This document shows positions 46,086-54,590 of a DNA stretch of 64,000 nt, piece after piece. Each line of letters opens with the position of its first letter. Positions within the stretch are counted from its first letter, which is position 1. The stretch covers positions 135,934-199,933 of the forward strand of contig DIDP01000008.1 in NCBI GenBank assembly GCA_002418205.1. Reading direction: 5' to 3'. Position numbers and translations under genes: made by a program. Under the pieces are notes generated by a model that had not been told where the DNA came from, ran no database searches, and saw only the letters and a list, made by a program, of their open reading frames with translations. Origin of the DNA: Anaerolineales bacterium UBA5797. Its GTDB lineage: Bacteria; Chloroflexota; Anaerolineae; Anaerolineales; Villigracilaceae.

Positions 46086-49000
46086 TCAGTTTCGTCTTCG
46101 CCTTTTTTTTCTGCCACTGCCTGCCGGTTGGGTGTTGGGTTGTATTTGAGGTTGTTGAGGCTGGTCTGTGGTCTCGACTGGATTGATCTCGATCGGTCTC
46201 CGTTGAGCAATGAATGCACGACTGACGACAAGTCCGCGAATATCTTCCACCAACTGCGCGAACATCTCGGACGCTTTCGTCTTATATTGTACCAGTGGGT
46301 CGCGTTGTGCGTAAGCCTCCAAACCGATGGAAACCCTCAAGGCTTCGATGCGGGTCAGGTAATCCACCCACAGTTCGGACGTGGCGCTCAGCAACAACTG
46401 CCTGCGGATTTCGTTCAGGACATATCTGCCAATGGCTTCGACCAACGCCTCCCGGTCGGACTCACCGAGGCCTGCCGCCGTTTCATTGAGTCTTTCCTCC
46501 CCGAAAGCCTTCTTCGCCGCCTCGCCAAAATCTGCGAGCCGTGTGGCATTCGCGGAAAGGCGGTTGTATTCGCTCTGTCCCATCGCGAAGACCAGCGCTT
46601 CCTCCGCCTCTTCGAGGTGTGCCAGCACATCTTCGGTCAATTGCTCGGCTGTGATGCCTTCCAGCAACTGCGCGATCAGGAAGATGTACGTGAAGCGGTT
46701 GAAGACCTGCCTTACCTGCCGATGGGTCCTCTGGTCGAAGACGGTCCGTGCGCCCTGTGAGATCGTAATGAGCAGTTTCAGGATGTTCGTGTCGGTAGGT
46801 TCCGAAGGCATCAGGTTTTCAAGGTCGCGCCCGATCTGACCCTTCTCACCGACCAGACGTTCGCGGCGGCGTTCGAGGGCGTTGTCCGCGGCTTCCTGGA
46901 TCATATCCGCCGCGTCGTCCCAATCCTTGACTTCGAACTTTTCCCCGAGTGATTCGCCGACGCGGTTCGCCACTGAAGCGATCAACCGTGAGGCGTAGAT
47001 ACCGGTCAGCTGCGCGGAAACGAAATTCCGGATGAGGTCCCTGGCTTCGTCGATATCTTCATCGAACTTCCGCAGTTGTTCGCCGTTGAGCCTGATCTGC
47101 ATGCCGGTGAGGGCATTGATCTCCTCCAGTATCTTTTGCGGGCGCGGCGTCTCTTCCATGTCGCGCAAGCCATCGAAGTACGCGTCGAGCGCGTCCGTGC
47201 GGGATTCGACCTGCGCTTCGTATGCCTCTTCGGTGCGATCGATCATTTCCTCGATCGCGCGGGAATGATGAGCGTTCTCCGCTTCGATGGCGCGGGTGAT
47301 GAGTTCATGGGCAGCCTGTTGAAAATCGTCGGCGTTGGACAATTCTTTTAGCAGCAGAGACAAGCCGAAGCTTGGGAAGAGCCGCTCCCCGGACATGAAC
47401 GGCGGCTGGACCTGTTCGAGCCAGGCGATGAATTTCCACGGTCCCTCTTCGTCTGCCAGTCCGGTCTCCACGCGTTGTTTGATCTCGAGGTCCAGCATCT
47501 CCTGAATGTCGTCGCTCAGATCCTCCTTCGAGAAGATGCGGTCGCGTTGACCGTAGATCTGGCCGCGTTGTTTGTTGAGCACATCATCGTATTCGAGCAG
47601 ATGCTTGCGGACGTCGAAGTTCGCGCCCTCCACACGGTGCTGTGAATTCTCGATGATGTTGCCAACCATGCGCACCTCCAGCGGAAGCGAATCGTCCACC
47701 TTGAGGCTTTGCATGAGGTTGCTGACGCGGTCGCCTCCGAACAGGCGCATGAGATCATCTTCGAGGGAAAGGTAGAAACGCGATGAGCCGGGGTCGCCCT
47801 GACGCGCGGCACGACCGCGCAGCTGGTTGTCGATGCGGCGGGCTTCATGGCGCTCGGAGCCAATGACGTGCAGACCGCCCAGTTCCTTGACGCGTTCCAT
47901 GTCCTCAAAGTATTGCAGGAAAAGTTTGACCTCCGCCGCGTAGATGCCATGGTTCGCGGGATCGGCGTTCTTCAACGCGACGCGGCGTTCTTCGTGGGTC
48001 ATATCGAAGGGATTTTCATATCCCGATTTGCCGAGCACGCGGTTGACCGCCGCGATGACCTCCTCGGCGAGTTCGCCGCCGAGCTTGATGTCCACGCCGC
48101 GGCCCGCCATGTTGGTGGCGATGGTCACCGCGCCGAACGCGCCGGCATCCGCGATGATCTGTGATTCCTCGGTATGTTTACGGGCGTTGAGCACCTGATG
48201 AGGCACGCCGCCCTGCAACACCTTCTTGAGCCGCTCCACATGACTTTCATCGAGCCGCAGGATTTCAAGCACGATCGGGAGGTTGGATGGGTCTTCAAGA
48301 CCGATGGTGGTAACACCGAACGGCTGGATGAACTTGCGGAGTGTATCGGGTGAGACCCTGTCGAGCGGTTCGTTGAACTGCGCCAGTTCCGGGATCACGC
48401 GCCCGTCCTCTTCGCGGTTGTTCTCGCGCATCCAAATGTGTCGGACGAGGGTGATCTGAAGCAAGCGGCGGACAGGTTCCGCCTTGAGTCGCTGCGAAAG
48501 GACCTCGGAGGATTCCACGGAAGTTGTGCCGACCAACAGAGGCCGCCCGCGTACATGTTCGCGCACGATCTCCATCACCATCGAGCGCAGTTTGGCTTCC
48601 ACGGTGCGGAAGATGACATCCGGGTAATCCTGGCGGCGATAGAAAAGCGGGTTCTGTTCGGGATCGTCGCGCTTTGCGAAATAGGAGTAGGCATAGCCTT
48701 CGTCATCCTTGGTCTTGATCTCGGTGAGCGGCGCATCCTTGCCGAACGCCTGATACTCAAGGTTGGGCGGAATTGGCGCAACTTCGAGTTTATAGATCTT
48801 GTCGAACTCCTCCGCTTCGGTGAGGGCGGTGCCGGTCATGCCCGAAAGCTTTTGGTACATGCGGAAGTAGTTTTGCAATGTGATGGTCGCGTAGGTGACG
48901 TTTTCCGGCTCGATCTTGACGCCTTCCTTGGCTTCCACCGCCTGATGCAGACCATCGCTCCATCTTCGTCCCGGCATGAGACGCCCGGTGAATTCGTCCA

Positions 49001-50096
49001 CGATCACGACCTTGCCCGCCTGCACAAGATAATCCTTGTTGCGCTTGAACAGGAATTGGGCGCGCAGCGCCTGTTCGAGGTAGCCCCTCAAGCGTGCCTG
49101 CTGCGGAGTGACATCCTCCGGTCGTTCGGGATCCATCAGAGGCTGCCCCAGCATCTGTTCGACGCGCGCCAGCCCGATCTCCGTGATCGAGACGTTGCGG
49201 TCCTTTTCGTTGACCTCATAATCTTCAGGCTTGAGTTGCTTCATGATCTGCGCAAATTTGCCGTACCATTCCAGATCCCCTGATGAAGGACCGGAGATGA
49301 TCAACGGCGTGCGCGCTTCATCGATCAGCACGTTGTCCACTTCGTCGATGATCGCGAAATGATGACCGCGCTGCACCCGGTCGCTCAGGCGCATGGTCAT
49401 GTTATCGCGCAGATAATCAAAGCCGAACTCGGAATTGGTCCCATAGGTCACATCGGCTTCGTAGGCGTAATGCCGGTCCACCAGGCGTAAATGGTGCTGG
49501 TCCTCGTGCGGCGACTCACGCTCCAGATCGACCAGAAAAGCCTTTTTCCCGTTTTCGGTTGCGGCCGCCATTTGCAAAACGCCCACGGTCAAACCGAGCA
49601 TGTCAAAGATCGGCGACATCCAGCGCGCATCGCGCCTGGCAAGATAATCATTGACCGTAATGAGATGGATGCCTTTTCCGAGCAGTGCATTGAGATAGAT
49701 CGGCAGTGTCGCGACAAGCGTCTTGCCTTCGCCCGTCCGCATTTCGGCGATCGAGCCGCGATGCAGGATGATCCCTCCGATCAATTGGACATCATAATGC
49801 CGCAGACCGATCGTCCGTTTGGATGTCTCGCGGACGGTGGCAAACGCTTCCGGCAGGATCTCTTCCAGCGCTTCCTGCTCAGCCTCGAACTGCTCCCGTT
49901 CATCGAGCCCATCCAAATTCCCAAGCGACTCGGCAACGCGCGCCCGGAACTCCTCCGTTTTTGCGCGTAACGCATCATCACTCAAAGCCTCGAACTGCGC
50001 TTCAAGCGAATTGATCTGGTCCACAACACCACTCAATTGTTCGATGGCTTTTCTGTTGGGGTCTCCCCCGAAGATTTTGACAAAATTCTTTAACAT
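46086..50096 (-). CDS. secA: protein translocase ATPase SecA, unusually long
   Basis: 1336 residues, against 800-950 in most bacteria. Intact motor motifs are seen: MRTGEGKTLVATLP (Walker A), IIDEVDNVLIDEARTPLI (Walker B), GMTGTALTEAEEF, TNMAGRGVDIKLGG and QLRGRAARQGDPGSS. About 80 extra residues interrupt the second motor half between VESSEVLSQRLKA (near 540) and VPHQVLNARKH (near 627). About 265 extra residues lie between YDDVLNKQR (near 840) and LWVDYLTRIEALR (near 1240), mostly charged and predicted helical. The tail lacks the usual Cys-rich zinc motif and ends in RKKRRRRN. SecA drives export of the many signal-peptide proteins here. Confidence 0.96.
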   Translation of the reverse strand: MLKNFVKIFGGDPNRKAIEQLSGVVDQINSLEAQFEALSDDALRAKTEEFRARVAESLGNLDGLDEREQFEAEQEALEEILPEAFATVRETSKRTIGLRHYDVQLIGGIILHRGSIAEMRTGEGKTLVATLPIYLNALLGKGIHLITVNDYLARRDARWMSPIFDMLGLTVGVLQMAAATENGKKAFLVDLERESPHEDQHHLRLVDRHYAYEADVTYGTNSEFGFDYLRDNMTMRLSDRVQRGHHFAIIDEVDNVLIDEARTPLIISGPSSGDLEWYGKFAQIMKQLKPEDYEVNEKDRNVSITEIGLARVEQMLGQPLMDPERPEDVTPQQARLRGYLEQALRAQFLFKRNKDYLVQAGKVVIVDEFTGRLMPGRRWSDGLHQAVEAKEGVKIEPENVTYATITLQNYFRMYQKLSGMTGTALTEAEEFDKIYKLEVAPIPPNLEYQAFGKDAPLTEIKTKDDEGYAYSYFAKRDDPEQNPLFYRRQDYPDVIFRTVEAKLRSMVMEIVREHVRGRPLLVGTTSVESSEVLSQRLKAEPVRRLLQITLVRHIWMRENNREEDGRVIPELAQFNEPLDRVSPDTLRKFIQPFGVTTIGLEDPSNLPIVLEILRLDESHVERLKKVLQGGVPHQVLNARKHTEESQIIADAGAFGAVTIATNMAGRGVDIKLGGELAEEVIAAVNRVLGKSGYENPFDMTHEERRVALKNADPANHGIYAAEVKLFLQYFEDMERVKELGGLHVIGSERHEARRIDNQLRGRAARQGDPGSSRFYLSLEDDLMRLFGGDRVSNLMQSLKVDDSLPLEVRMVGNIIENSQHRVEGANFDVRKHLLEYDDVLNKQRGQIYGQRDRIFSKEDLSDDIQEMLDLEIKQRVETGLADEEGPWKFIAWLEQVQPPFMSGERLFPSFGLSLLLKELSNADDFQQAAHELITRAIEAENAHHSRAIEEMIDRTEEAYEAQVESRTDALDAYFDGLRDMEETPRPQKILEEINALTGMQIRLNGEQLRKFDEDIDEARDLIRNFVSAQLTGIYASRLIASVANRVGESLGEKFEVKDWDDAADMIQEAADNALERRRERLVGEKGQIGRDLENLMPSEPTDTNILKLLITISQGARTVFDQRTHRQVRQVFNRFTYIFLIAQLLEGITAEQLTEDVLAHLEEAEEALVFAMGQSEYNRLSANATRLADFGEAAKKAFGEERLNETAAGLGESDREALVEAIGRYVLNEIRRQLLLSATSELWVDYLTRIEALRVSIGLEAYAQRDPLVQYKTKASEMFAQLVEDIRGLVVSRAFIAQRRPIEINPVETTDQPQQPQIQPNTQPAGSGRKKRRRRN

Positions 50097-50170
50097 TTGG
50101 CGCCTTTCGGGGAGGGATTATAGCACGACGGCATAATTCCCAAATATTTGACTTTCATTAGAAACAAAAG

Positions 50171-50193
50171 GGACGGCGGAACATCCGCCGTCC
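50171..50193 (-). terminator. terminator after the second sigma operon
   Basis: GGACGGCGGA (50171-50180) pairs perfectly with TCCGCCGTCC (50184-50193) over an ACA loop. On the minus strand CTTTTGTTTC follows. Confidence 0.85.
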
Positions 50194-50221
50194 AGCCTTT
50201 TGACGTTTTTATTCGAGTGAT

Positions 50222-50911
50222 TTATTTTTTATCTTTGTCTTTATTGTTGTTTCCGTTGCTACCATTGTCACCGCCATTGTCGCCTCCGTCATTCGAGTCG
50301 TTCTTCGGCGCCTTGGTGGGTTGTTTTGTCTGTCCAAGATGCAAGCCCGGATTGTCGTCCGTGGGATTCGGCGTGGACGGGGCCTGAACCGTCCCGGCAC
50401 CACTGCCTGAAGCATCTATAACCTGCGATGGAGCCACCGGGGTATCGTACGGCGAAACTGTCACCGTGACGATCGGCGTTTCGGTAACGGGCGTATCGGT
50501 GATATTCACATCCCCGGTAACCGGGAGACTCAGATCATCAGAAGGGTTTGTGACGACCTCGGAATTGGGCGATAAAAACGAATTAAAGAAATCTGCGATT
50601 TTCTCCCTGTAGATGTAAGCGGCGACACCCGCCTCGGCAACGATTGCAACCACGAGAGCCACTTCCAGAATTGTTCCGATCGAAGAGCCAATGGCGGTGG
50701 ATGATGCTGCTGTTCCCGCGCTCCCCTGACCCGCCCCCGCTGCAGATGAGCCTCCTCCGTTCCCGGCTGAATGCGTCAGGATGGCTGCAGACGCGACCTG
50801 TTTTGCAAACAGGTCACGACGCGTCTGCAGCAATTCTGAAGGATAATTATTTTCCGCCTGTTTCAGACTCTTCAATAGGTTGAGAACATGCTCTTCATTC
50901 GGTTTTGACAT
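50222..50911 (-). CDS. single-span membrane protein, probable partner of the adjacent sigma factor
   Basis: 229 residues. The cytoplasmic part (about 1-75) contains LNLLKSLKQAENNYPSELLQTRRDLF with no zinc-binding Cys. A Gly/Ser/Ala-rich stretch leads to a membrane span near residues 82-106 (GTILEVALVVAIVAEAGVAAYIY). The outer part is a low-complexity Thr/Pro-rich segment, ending in an Asn/Gly/Asp/Lys run. It starts nine bases after the ECF sigma stop, an arrangement typical of anti-sigma partners, but no known anti-sigma domain is recognised. Confidence 0.65.
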   Translation of the reverse strand: MSKPNEEHVLNLLKSLKQAENNYPSELLQTRRDLFAKQVASAAILTHSAGNGGGSSAAGAGQGSAGTAASSTAIGSSIGTILEVALVVAIVAEAGVAAYIYREKIADFFNSFLSPNSEVVTNPSDDLSLPVTGDVNITDTPVTETPIVTVTVSPYDTPVAPSQVIDASGSGAGTVQAPSTPNPTDDNPGLHLGQTKQPTKAPKNDSNDGGDNGGDNGSNGNNNKDKDKK

Positions 50912-50920
50912 TATTTCTAC

Positions 50921-51478
50921 CTATTCATCGCCGAGTTGCAAACCAAGGGCGTTCCGTAACTTGGCGATACCGCGATTTTGGATGACCTTGACGTTATTTA
51001 CCTCCTTGCCGATGATTTCCGCTGTCTCCTTGAGGCTGAAATCCTCCAGGAACCTGAGGATGATCACATGACGTTGATCTTCGGTCAATTCCGTATTCAT
51101 CGCTGAGATCAATCCTTCCATCAGCACCCGCTCCTCGATCTGGGTCTGTGTCGGAATGGACTGACCTCTCTCTTGTAAGTTGATGGCGATCTCCAACGGC
51201 GCAGTGTGTTTATTCTCACGCGAACGATCCACAACGAGGTGGTAGGCTGTCTGATAGAGATAGGAGCGGAGGTTCGTGCGAGGTCCTCTACCCGCGGCAA
51301 ACTGCTCAAGCAGTTGTGAGAACACATCGCCAACAATGTTGTCAGCTTCGATGGCATCATGGCAGAGCCTCAATGCGTACTTGTAGATCGCGGGCGCAAA
51401 CTCATCGAAGATGGCGGTAAGCGCCTCCTCATCGAGTTTTTGCGCGGCTTTGAGTAGAGCAACACCATCTTTTACCAT
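50921..51478 (-). CDS. RNA polymerase sigma factor, ECF type
   Basis: 185 residues. Region 2 spans EALTAIFDEFAPAIYKYALRL, DAIEADNIVGDVFSQLLEQF and TNLRSYLYQTAYHLVVDRSR. Region 4 reads DQRHVIILRFLEDFSLKETAEIIG followed by VNNVKVIQNRGIAKLRNAL. It is clearly distinct from the sigma factor at 26319. The next gene, nine bases downstream, encodes a single-span membrane protein that may hold it inactive. Confidence 0.92.
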   Translation of the reverse strand: MVKDGVALLKAAQKLDEEALTAIFDEFAPAIYKYALRLCHDAIEADNIVGDVFSQLLEQFAAGRGPRTNLRSYLYQTAYHLVVDRSRENKHTAPLEIAINLQERGQSIPTQTQIEERVLMEGLISAMNTELTEDQRHVIILRFLEDFSLKETAEIIGKEVNNVKVIQNRGIAKLRNALGLQLGDE

Positions 51479-51751
51479 GGCTGGTGTCCTCGGTATCCGC
51501 GTTCCATATATAAGACGTTATCCCTGGCTAAAAGGTTACCATGCGACATTGTGAATGCGGGTTCTAACATAGTATTATAAACCTGTGTTGCTGTCCAGTG
51601 CACAAAATGGATGCCCTATTCATACGTATAGTCATGATATTGACACGAAAATCTTTTGTTTAAGGAAAAAGTAAGGATTTTCCTGTAACATATATCGGTT
51701 TCGGGAGTCAGTACTATCGAGATCAAAATAAATTGGTTTGAGGAGCAGAAT
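51479..51751. other. divergent intergenic region
   Basis: Between the sigma gene and the molybdopterin enzyme gene the sequence is AT-rich and carries promoters for both directions; TTGAGGAGCAGAAT just before 51752 is a ribosome site. No repeat or further gene is seen. Confidence 0.5.
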
Positions 51752-52396
51752 ATGTTTTCATCAATTGAAGGTCCCGACCGCCGCAAGGAGGAAGACCGTG
51801 TCCGCATGGAAGGACGTTTGCCTCCCGGCCAGGCGTTGACTTTTAAATTTCCCGTTCTGCATTATGGGCCGGTCCCGCCTTTCAATCCTGCCACCTGGGA
51901 TTTCCGTGTCTGGGGTGAAGTGGAGGAGGAGAAGCGCTGGACATGGGACGAGTTCAATCAACTGCCGCGCACCAAAATCCAAATGGATATCCATTGCGTG
52001 ACGCGTTGGAGCAAGTTCGATACCACCTGGGAGGGTGTTTCGGTCAAGTCCATGCTGGAGAACGGACTATTCAAAATCAAGCCAGACGTCACACATGTGA
52101 TGCAACACGCCGAATACGGCTTCACCGTCAACCTGCCTCTCGAAGTCGTGTTGCAGGATAACTTCCTGATGGCGACCCATTTCAATGGTGAGCCGATCAC
52201 GCCGGATCATGGTTATCCGTTGCGCGGTGTCGTCGGATTCTTACCCGGGCGTGAAGACCTTGAAACGCCCTATTTCTGGAAAGGTGCAAAGTGGCTGCGC
52301 TCACTCGAATTCATGCCGCGTGACCGGCGTGGATTTTGGGAACAGGCTGGTTATCACAACCGCGCCGATGTGTGGCGCGAAGAACGGTTTGGTTAA
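51752..52396 (+). CDS. sulfite oxidase-like (YedY/MsrP-like) molybdopterin-dependent protein, cytoplasmic
   Basis: 214 residues of the oxidoreductase molybdopterin-binding family. HCVTRWS near residue 86 carries the Mo-ligand Cys, and DHGYPLRGVVGFLPGRE, FWKGAKWLRSLEF and the final GYHNRADVWREERF are typical of the short sulfite-oxidase-like group. Unlike MsrP it has no Tat or Sec signal, so it should act in the cytoplasm. The substrate is unknown. GAGGAG precedes the ATG. A terminator shared with the protease gene follows. Confidence 0.88.
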   Translation: MFSSIEGPDRRKEEDRVRMEGRLPPGQALTFKFPVLHYGPVPPFNPATWDFRVWGEVEEEKRWTWDEFNQLPRTKIQMDIHCVTRWSKFDTTWEGVSVKSMLENGLFKIKPDVTHVMQHAEYGFTVNLPLEVVLQDNFLMATHFNGEPITPDHGYPLRGVVGFLPGREDLETPYFWKGAKWLRSLEFMPRDRRGFWEQAGYHNRADVWREERFG

Positions 52397-52399
52397 AAA

Positions 52400-52432
52400 A
52401 TCGGACGGCAAATCGCCGTCCGATTTTTTTTT
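52400..52432. terminator. bidirectional terminator between convergent genes
   Basis: ATCGGACGGC (52400-52409) pairs perfectly with GCCGTCCGAT (52415-52424). A-run and T-run on opposite sides serve both the molybdopterin enzyme gene and the minus-strand protease gene. Confidence 0.88.
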
Positions 52433-52434
52433 GT

Positions 52435-53568
52435 TTACGGCCGTTCGCCGAGTGTGATCGTCACATCCACAGTTTGACCATCCCGCAGAACGGTCAGCAC
52501 CACCGTATCACCCGGGGATTTGTTGACGATGAGGTAACTCAATAACTGGTCGAAGGTTGAGATCGGTTTGCCGTCGAAGGCGACGATCAGGTCGCCGCCC
52601 GCGTTCAGACCCTGGAGTCGTGTGGGGGTTGTGCCTGCCCTTATGCCAGCCTTGTCTGCAGGACCTCCCGACGCAACATCGAGCACATAGGCGCCAGTAT
52701 AGGTGTTCAATCCCAATGCTTCGATCTCGTTCAGGCTGAGGTCGCTCGAGGAAGTGATCCCCAGATAGGGATACTTGTATTCCCCGTCACGGATCAACAC
52801 CGGGACGACGCGCTTGACCAGGTTGATCGAGACAGAAAACCCGACACCCGAATTGACGGCATTGCCGGTCACCTGGTTGAAGCTTTCCGTGCGAATTGAC
52901 TGGTTGATCCCGACCACTTCACCGTTCAAATTGAATAACGGACCACCTGAGTTGCCGGGGTTGATCGCCGCGTCGGTCTGGATGATATCGGCGGTGCTGA
53001 AGAAGCCTCCGCCGCCCGGCGCCTGGTGCGCGGGCTGTGTCCTCCCGAGTCCGGAGATGATGCCAAGTGTCATCGTGCCGCTCAAGCCAAAGGGATTGCC
53101 GATCGCAACGACCGGCTGACCGACATTGAGCAGATCGGAATTACCGATATTAAGCGGGTGGATCTGTTCGGTAGGCGCGTCCACTTTGATCACTGCAACG
53201 TCGGCATCCGCGTCGGAGCCGATGACCGTGCCGTAGGCTTTATAGCCCGATGCGAAGGAGACCTCAACGGTGCCCGCACCTTCGATCACATGCTGGTTCG
53301 TGACAACATGACCTTCATTGTCGAACACAAAACCGGAGCCAAGACTGCCGTTATCCGTTCCTATTGCGACAACGCCCGGAAGCACATTTTGATAGAGCAC
53401 CTCGAGCGAGCCATCCAGCGGGATGGTTGTCTCGGATTGCACTCGAAGGGTGGGAACGGCCTGGACCGCTGGTGAAGGCGTCGGTTGGGAAAGAGGCGTG
53501 AGTCCGGGGAGTTGGCACGCCAGGATCGCAAAGGTCAAGACCAGAATTGCCGAAATGATTCTTTTCAT
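52435..53568 (-). CDS. HtrA/DegP-like trypsin-type serine protease with PDZ domain, lipoprotein
   Basis: 377 residues. The signal sequence has a lipobox-like ILAC (Cys about residue 18). The protease domain shows the catalytic triad: VVTNQHVIEG (His), DADVAVIKVD (Asp) and NPGNSGGPLFN (Ser). A C-terminal PDZ domain contains AYVLDVASGGPADKAGI and LIVAFDGKPISTFDQLLSYL. Expected role: quality control of exported proteins, outside the membrane. Eleven bases separate it from the dnaJ-like gene, so both are probably in one stress-related transcript. Confidence 0.92.
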   Translation of the reverse strand: MKRIISAILVLTFAILACQLPGLTPLSQPTPSPAVQAVPTLRVQSETTIPLDGSLEVLYQNVLPGVVAIGTDNGSLGSGFVFDNEGHVVTNQHVIEGAGTVEVSFASGYKAYGTVIGSDADADVAVIKVDAPTEQIHPLNIGNSDLLNVGQPVVAIGNPFGLSGTMTLGIISGLGRTQPAHQAPGGGGFFSTADIIQTDAAINPGNSGGPLFNLNGEVVGINQSIRTESFNQVTGNAVNSGVGFSVSINLVKRVVPVLIRDGEYKYPYLGITSSSDLSLNEIEALGLNTYTGAYVLDVASGGPADKAGIRAGTTPTRLQGLNAGGDLIVAFDGKPISTFDQLLSYLIVNKSPGDTVVLTVLRDGQTVDVTITLGERP

Positions 53569-53579
53569 TCGTACTGCTC

Positions 53580-54470
53580 CTAAAACTTTATCTTTGAAAC
53601 TTCCTCAAGGAGTTCGCGTTGTTTGGGCGACAGGTAACGCGGGATCTGTACTTTGAGTTTTACAAACAGGTCGCCCTTTTCCTTCGAGTTTTTGACGTGC
53701 GGCATGCCGCGTCCCGCAAGCCGGAAAACCTGCTCAGGCTGGGTGCCTGCCGGGACATTGAGCTTGACCCTGCCTTCCATCGTTTCCACATCGGCTTCAC
53801 CGCCGAGGATGGCTGTGAACACATCCACGGTTGCCGTGGTGTGCAGGTCGTTGCCGCGGCGCTCGAAGCGCGGGTCGTCCTTAACGTCCACGATCAGATA
53901 CAGGTCGAGACCATTGGGCCCCGCGCCCGCCACGCGCACTTTCGAACCGGTACGAACACCGGCGGGAATACGCACTTGTTTCTGCTTGCCGTCCGTTTGC
54001 AATAAGCGGGTTGTGCCCTTGTAGGCTTCCTCGAGCGTAACCCCAAGTTCCTGTTGATAGCCCTGTGGCTGCGATCGCGCCGAAGCGCGTCCGCCTCCCA
54101 TGCCGAAGATGGTCTGGAAGAAATCGGAGAAGCCGCCCCCACCGCCGAACAGATCGTTGAGGTCGTCGATGTTGACGCGCGTGCCGCCGGGGAAACCGCC
54201 GTATTGGTCCCAGTTGAAATTGCCGGGCGCGCCGCGTCGCTGCCAGCTCGAGTAGTCACTGCCAAGCCGGTCGTAATGCGAACGCTTTTTGGAATCGCTC
54301 AACACTTCATAGGCTTCGTTGATCTCCTTGAAGCGCTCCTCGGCGTCCTTGTTGTTCGGGTTGTAATCCGGGTGATATTGTTTTGCCAGTTTGCGATATG
54401 CCTTGCGGATCTCATCATCGCTGGCTTTACGGTCCACACCCAGGATCTTGTAATAATCCTTGTACTCCAT
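53580..54470 (-). CDS. DnaJ-family co-chaperone, CbpA-like
   Basis: 296 residues from the ATG at 54470 (an upstream start at 54512 gives an unusual extension). J-domain residues 4-70 (YYKILGVDRKASDDEI, HPDYNP with the HPD triad), then a Gly/Phe-rich linker (GGFPGGTRVN, GGGGGFSDFF) and two C-terminal substrate-binding lobes (GVRTGSKVRVAGAG, KLNVPAGTQPEQVFRLAGRGMP). The Cys-rich zinc region of classic DnaJ is missing, which identifies the CbpA-type group. It stimulates DnaK. It lies upstream of the HtrA-like protease in the same direction. Confidence 0.93.
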   Translation of the reverse strand: MEYKDYYKILGVDRKASDDEIRKAYRKLAKQYHPDYNPNNKDAEERFKEINEAYEVLSDSKKRSHYDRLGSDYSSWQRRGAPGNFNWDQYGGFPGGTRVNIDDLNDLFGGGGGFSDFFQTIFGMGGGRASARSQPQGYQQELGVTLEEAYKGTTRLLQTDGKQKQVRIPAGVRTGSKVRVAGAGPNGLDLYLIVDVKDDPRFERRGNDLHTTATVDVFTAILGGEADVETMEGRVKLNVPAGTQPEQVFRLAGRGMPHVKNSKEKGDLFVKLKVQIPRYLSPKQRELLEEVSKIKF

Positions 54471-54590
54471 ATTATCAATTGTCACACCGCGGGATAGGCG
54501 AGTCAAGCACACGCATGCAGGTCTAACACAACTCTAATTCATGGATGATGGGATGGAGCCGCTTCTTTCCCCGCCGACGGCTGATTCCGT

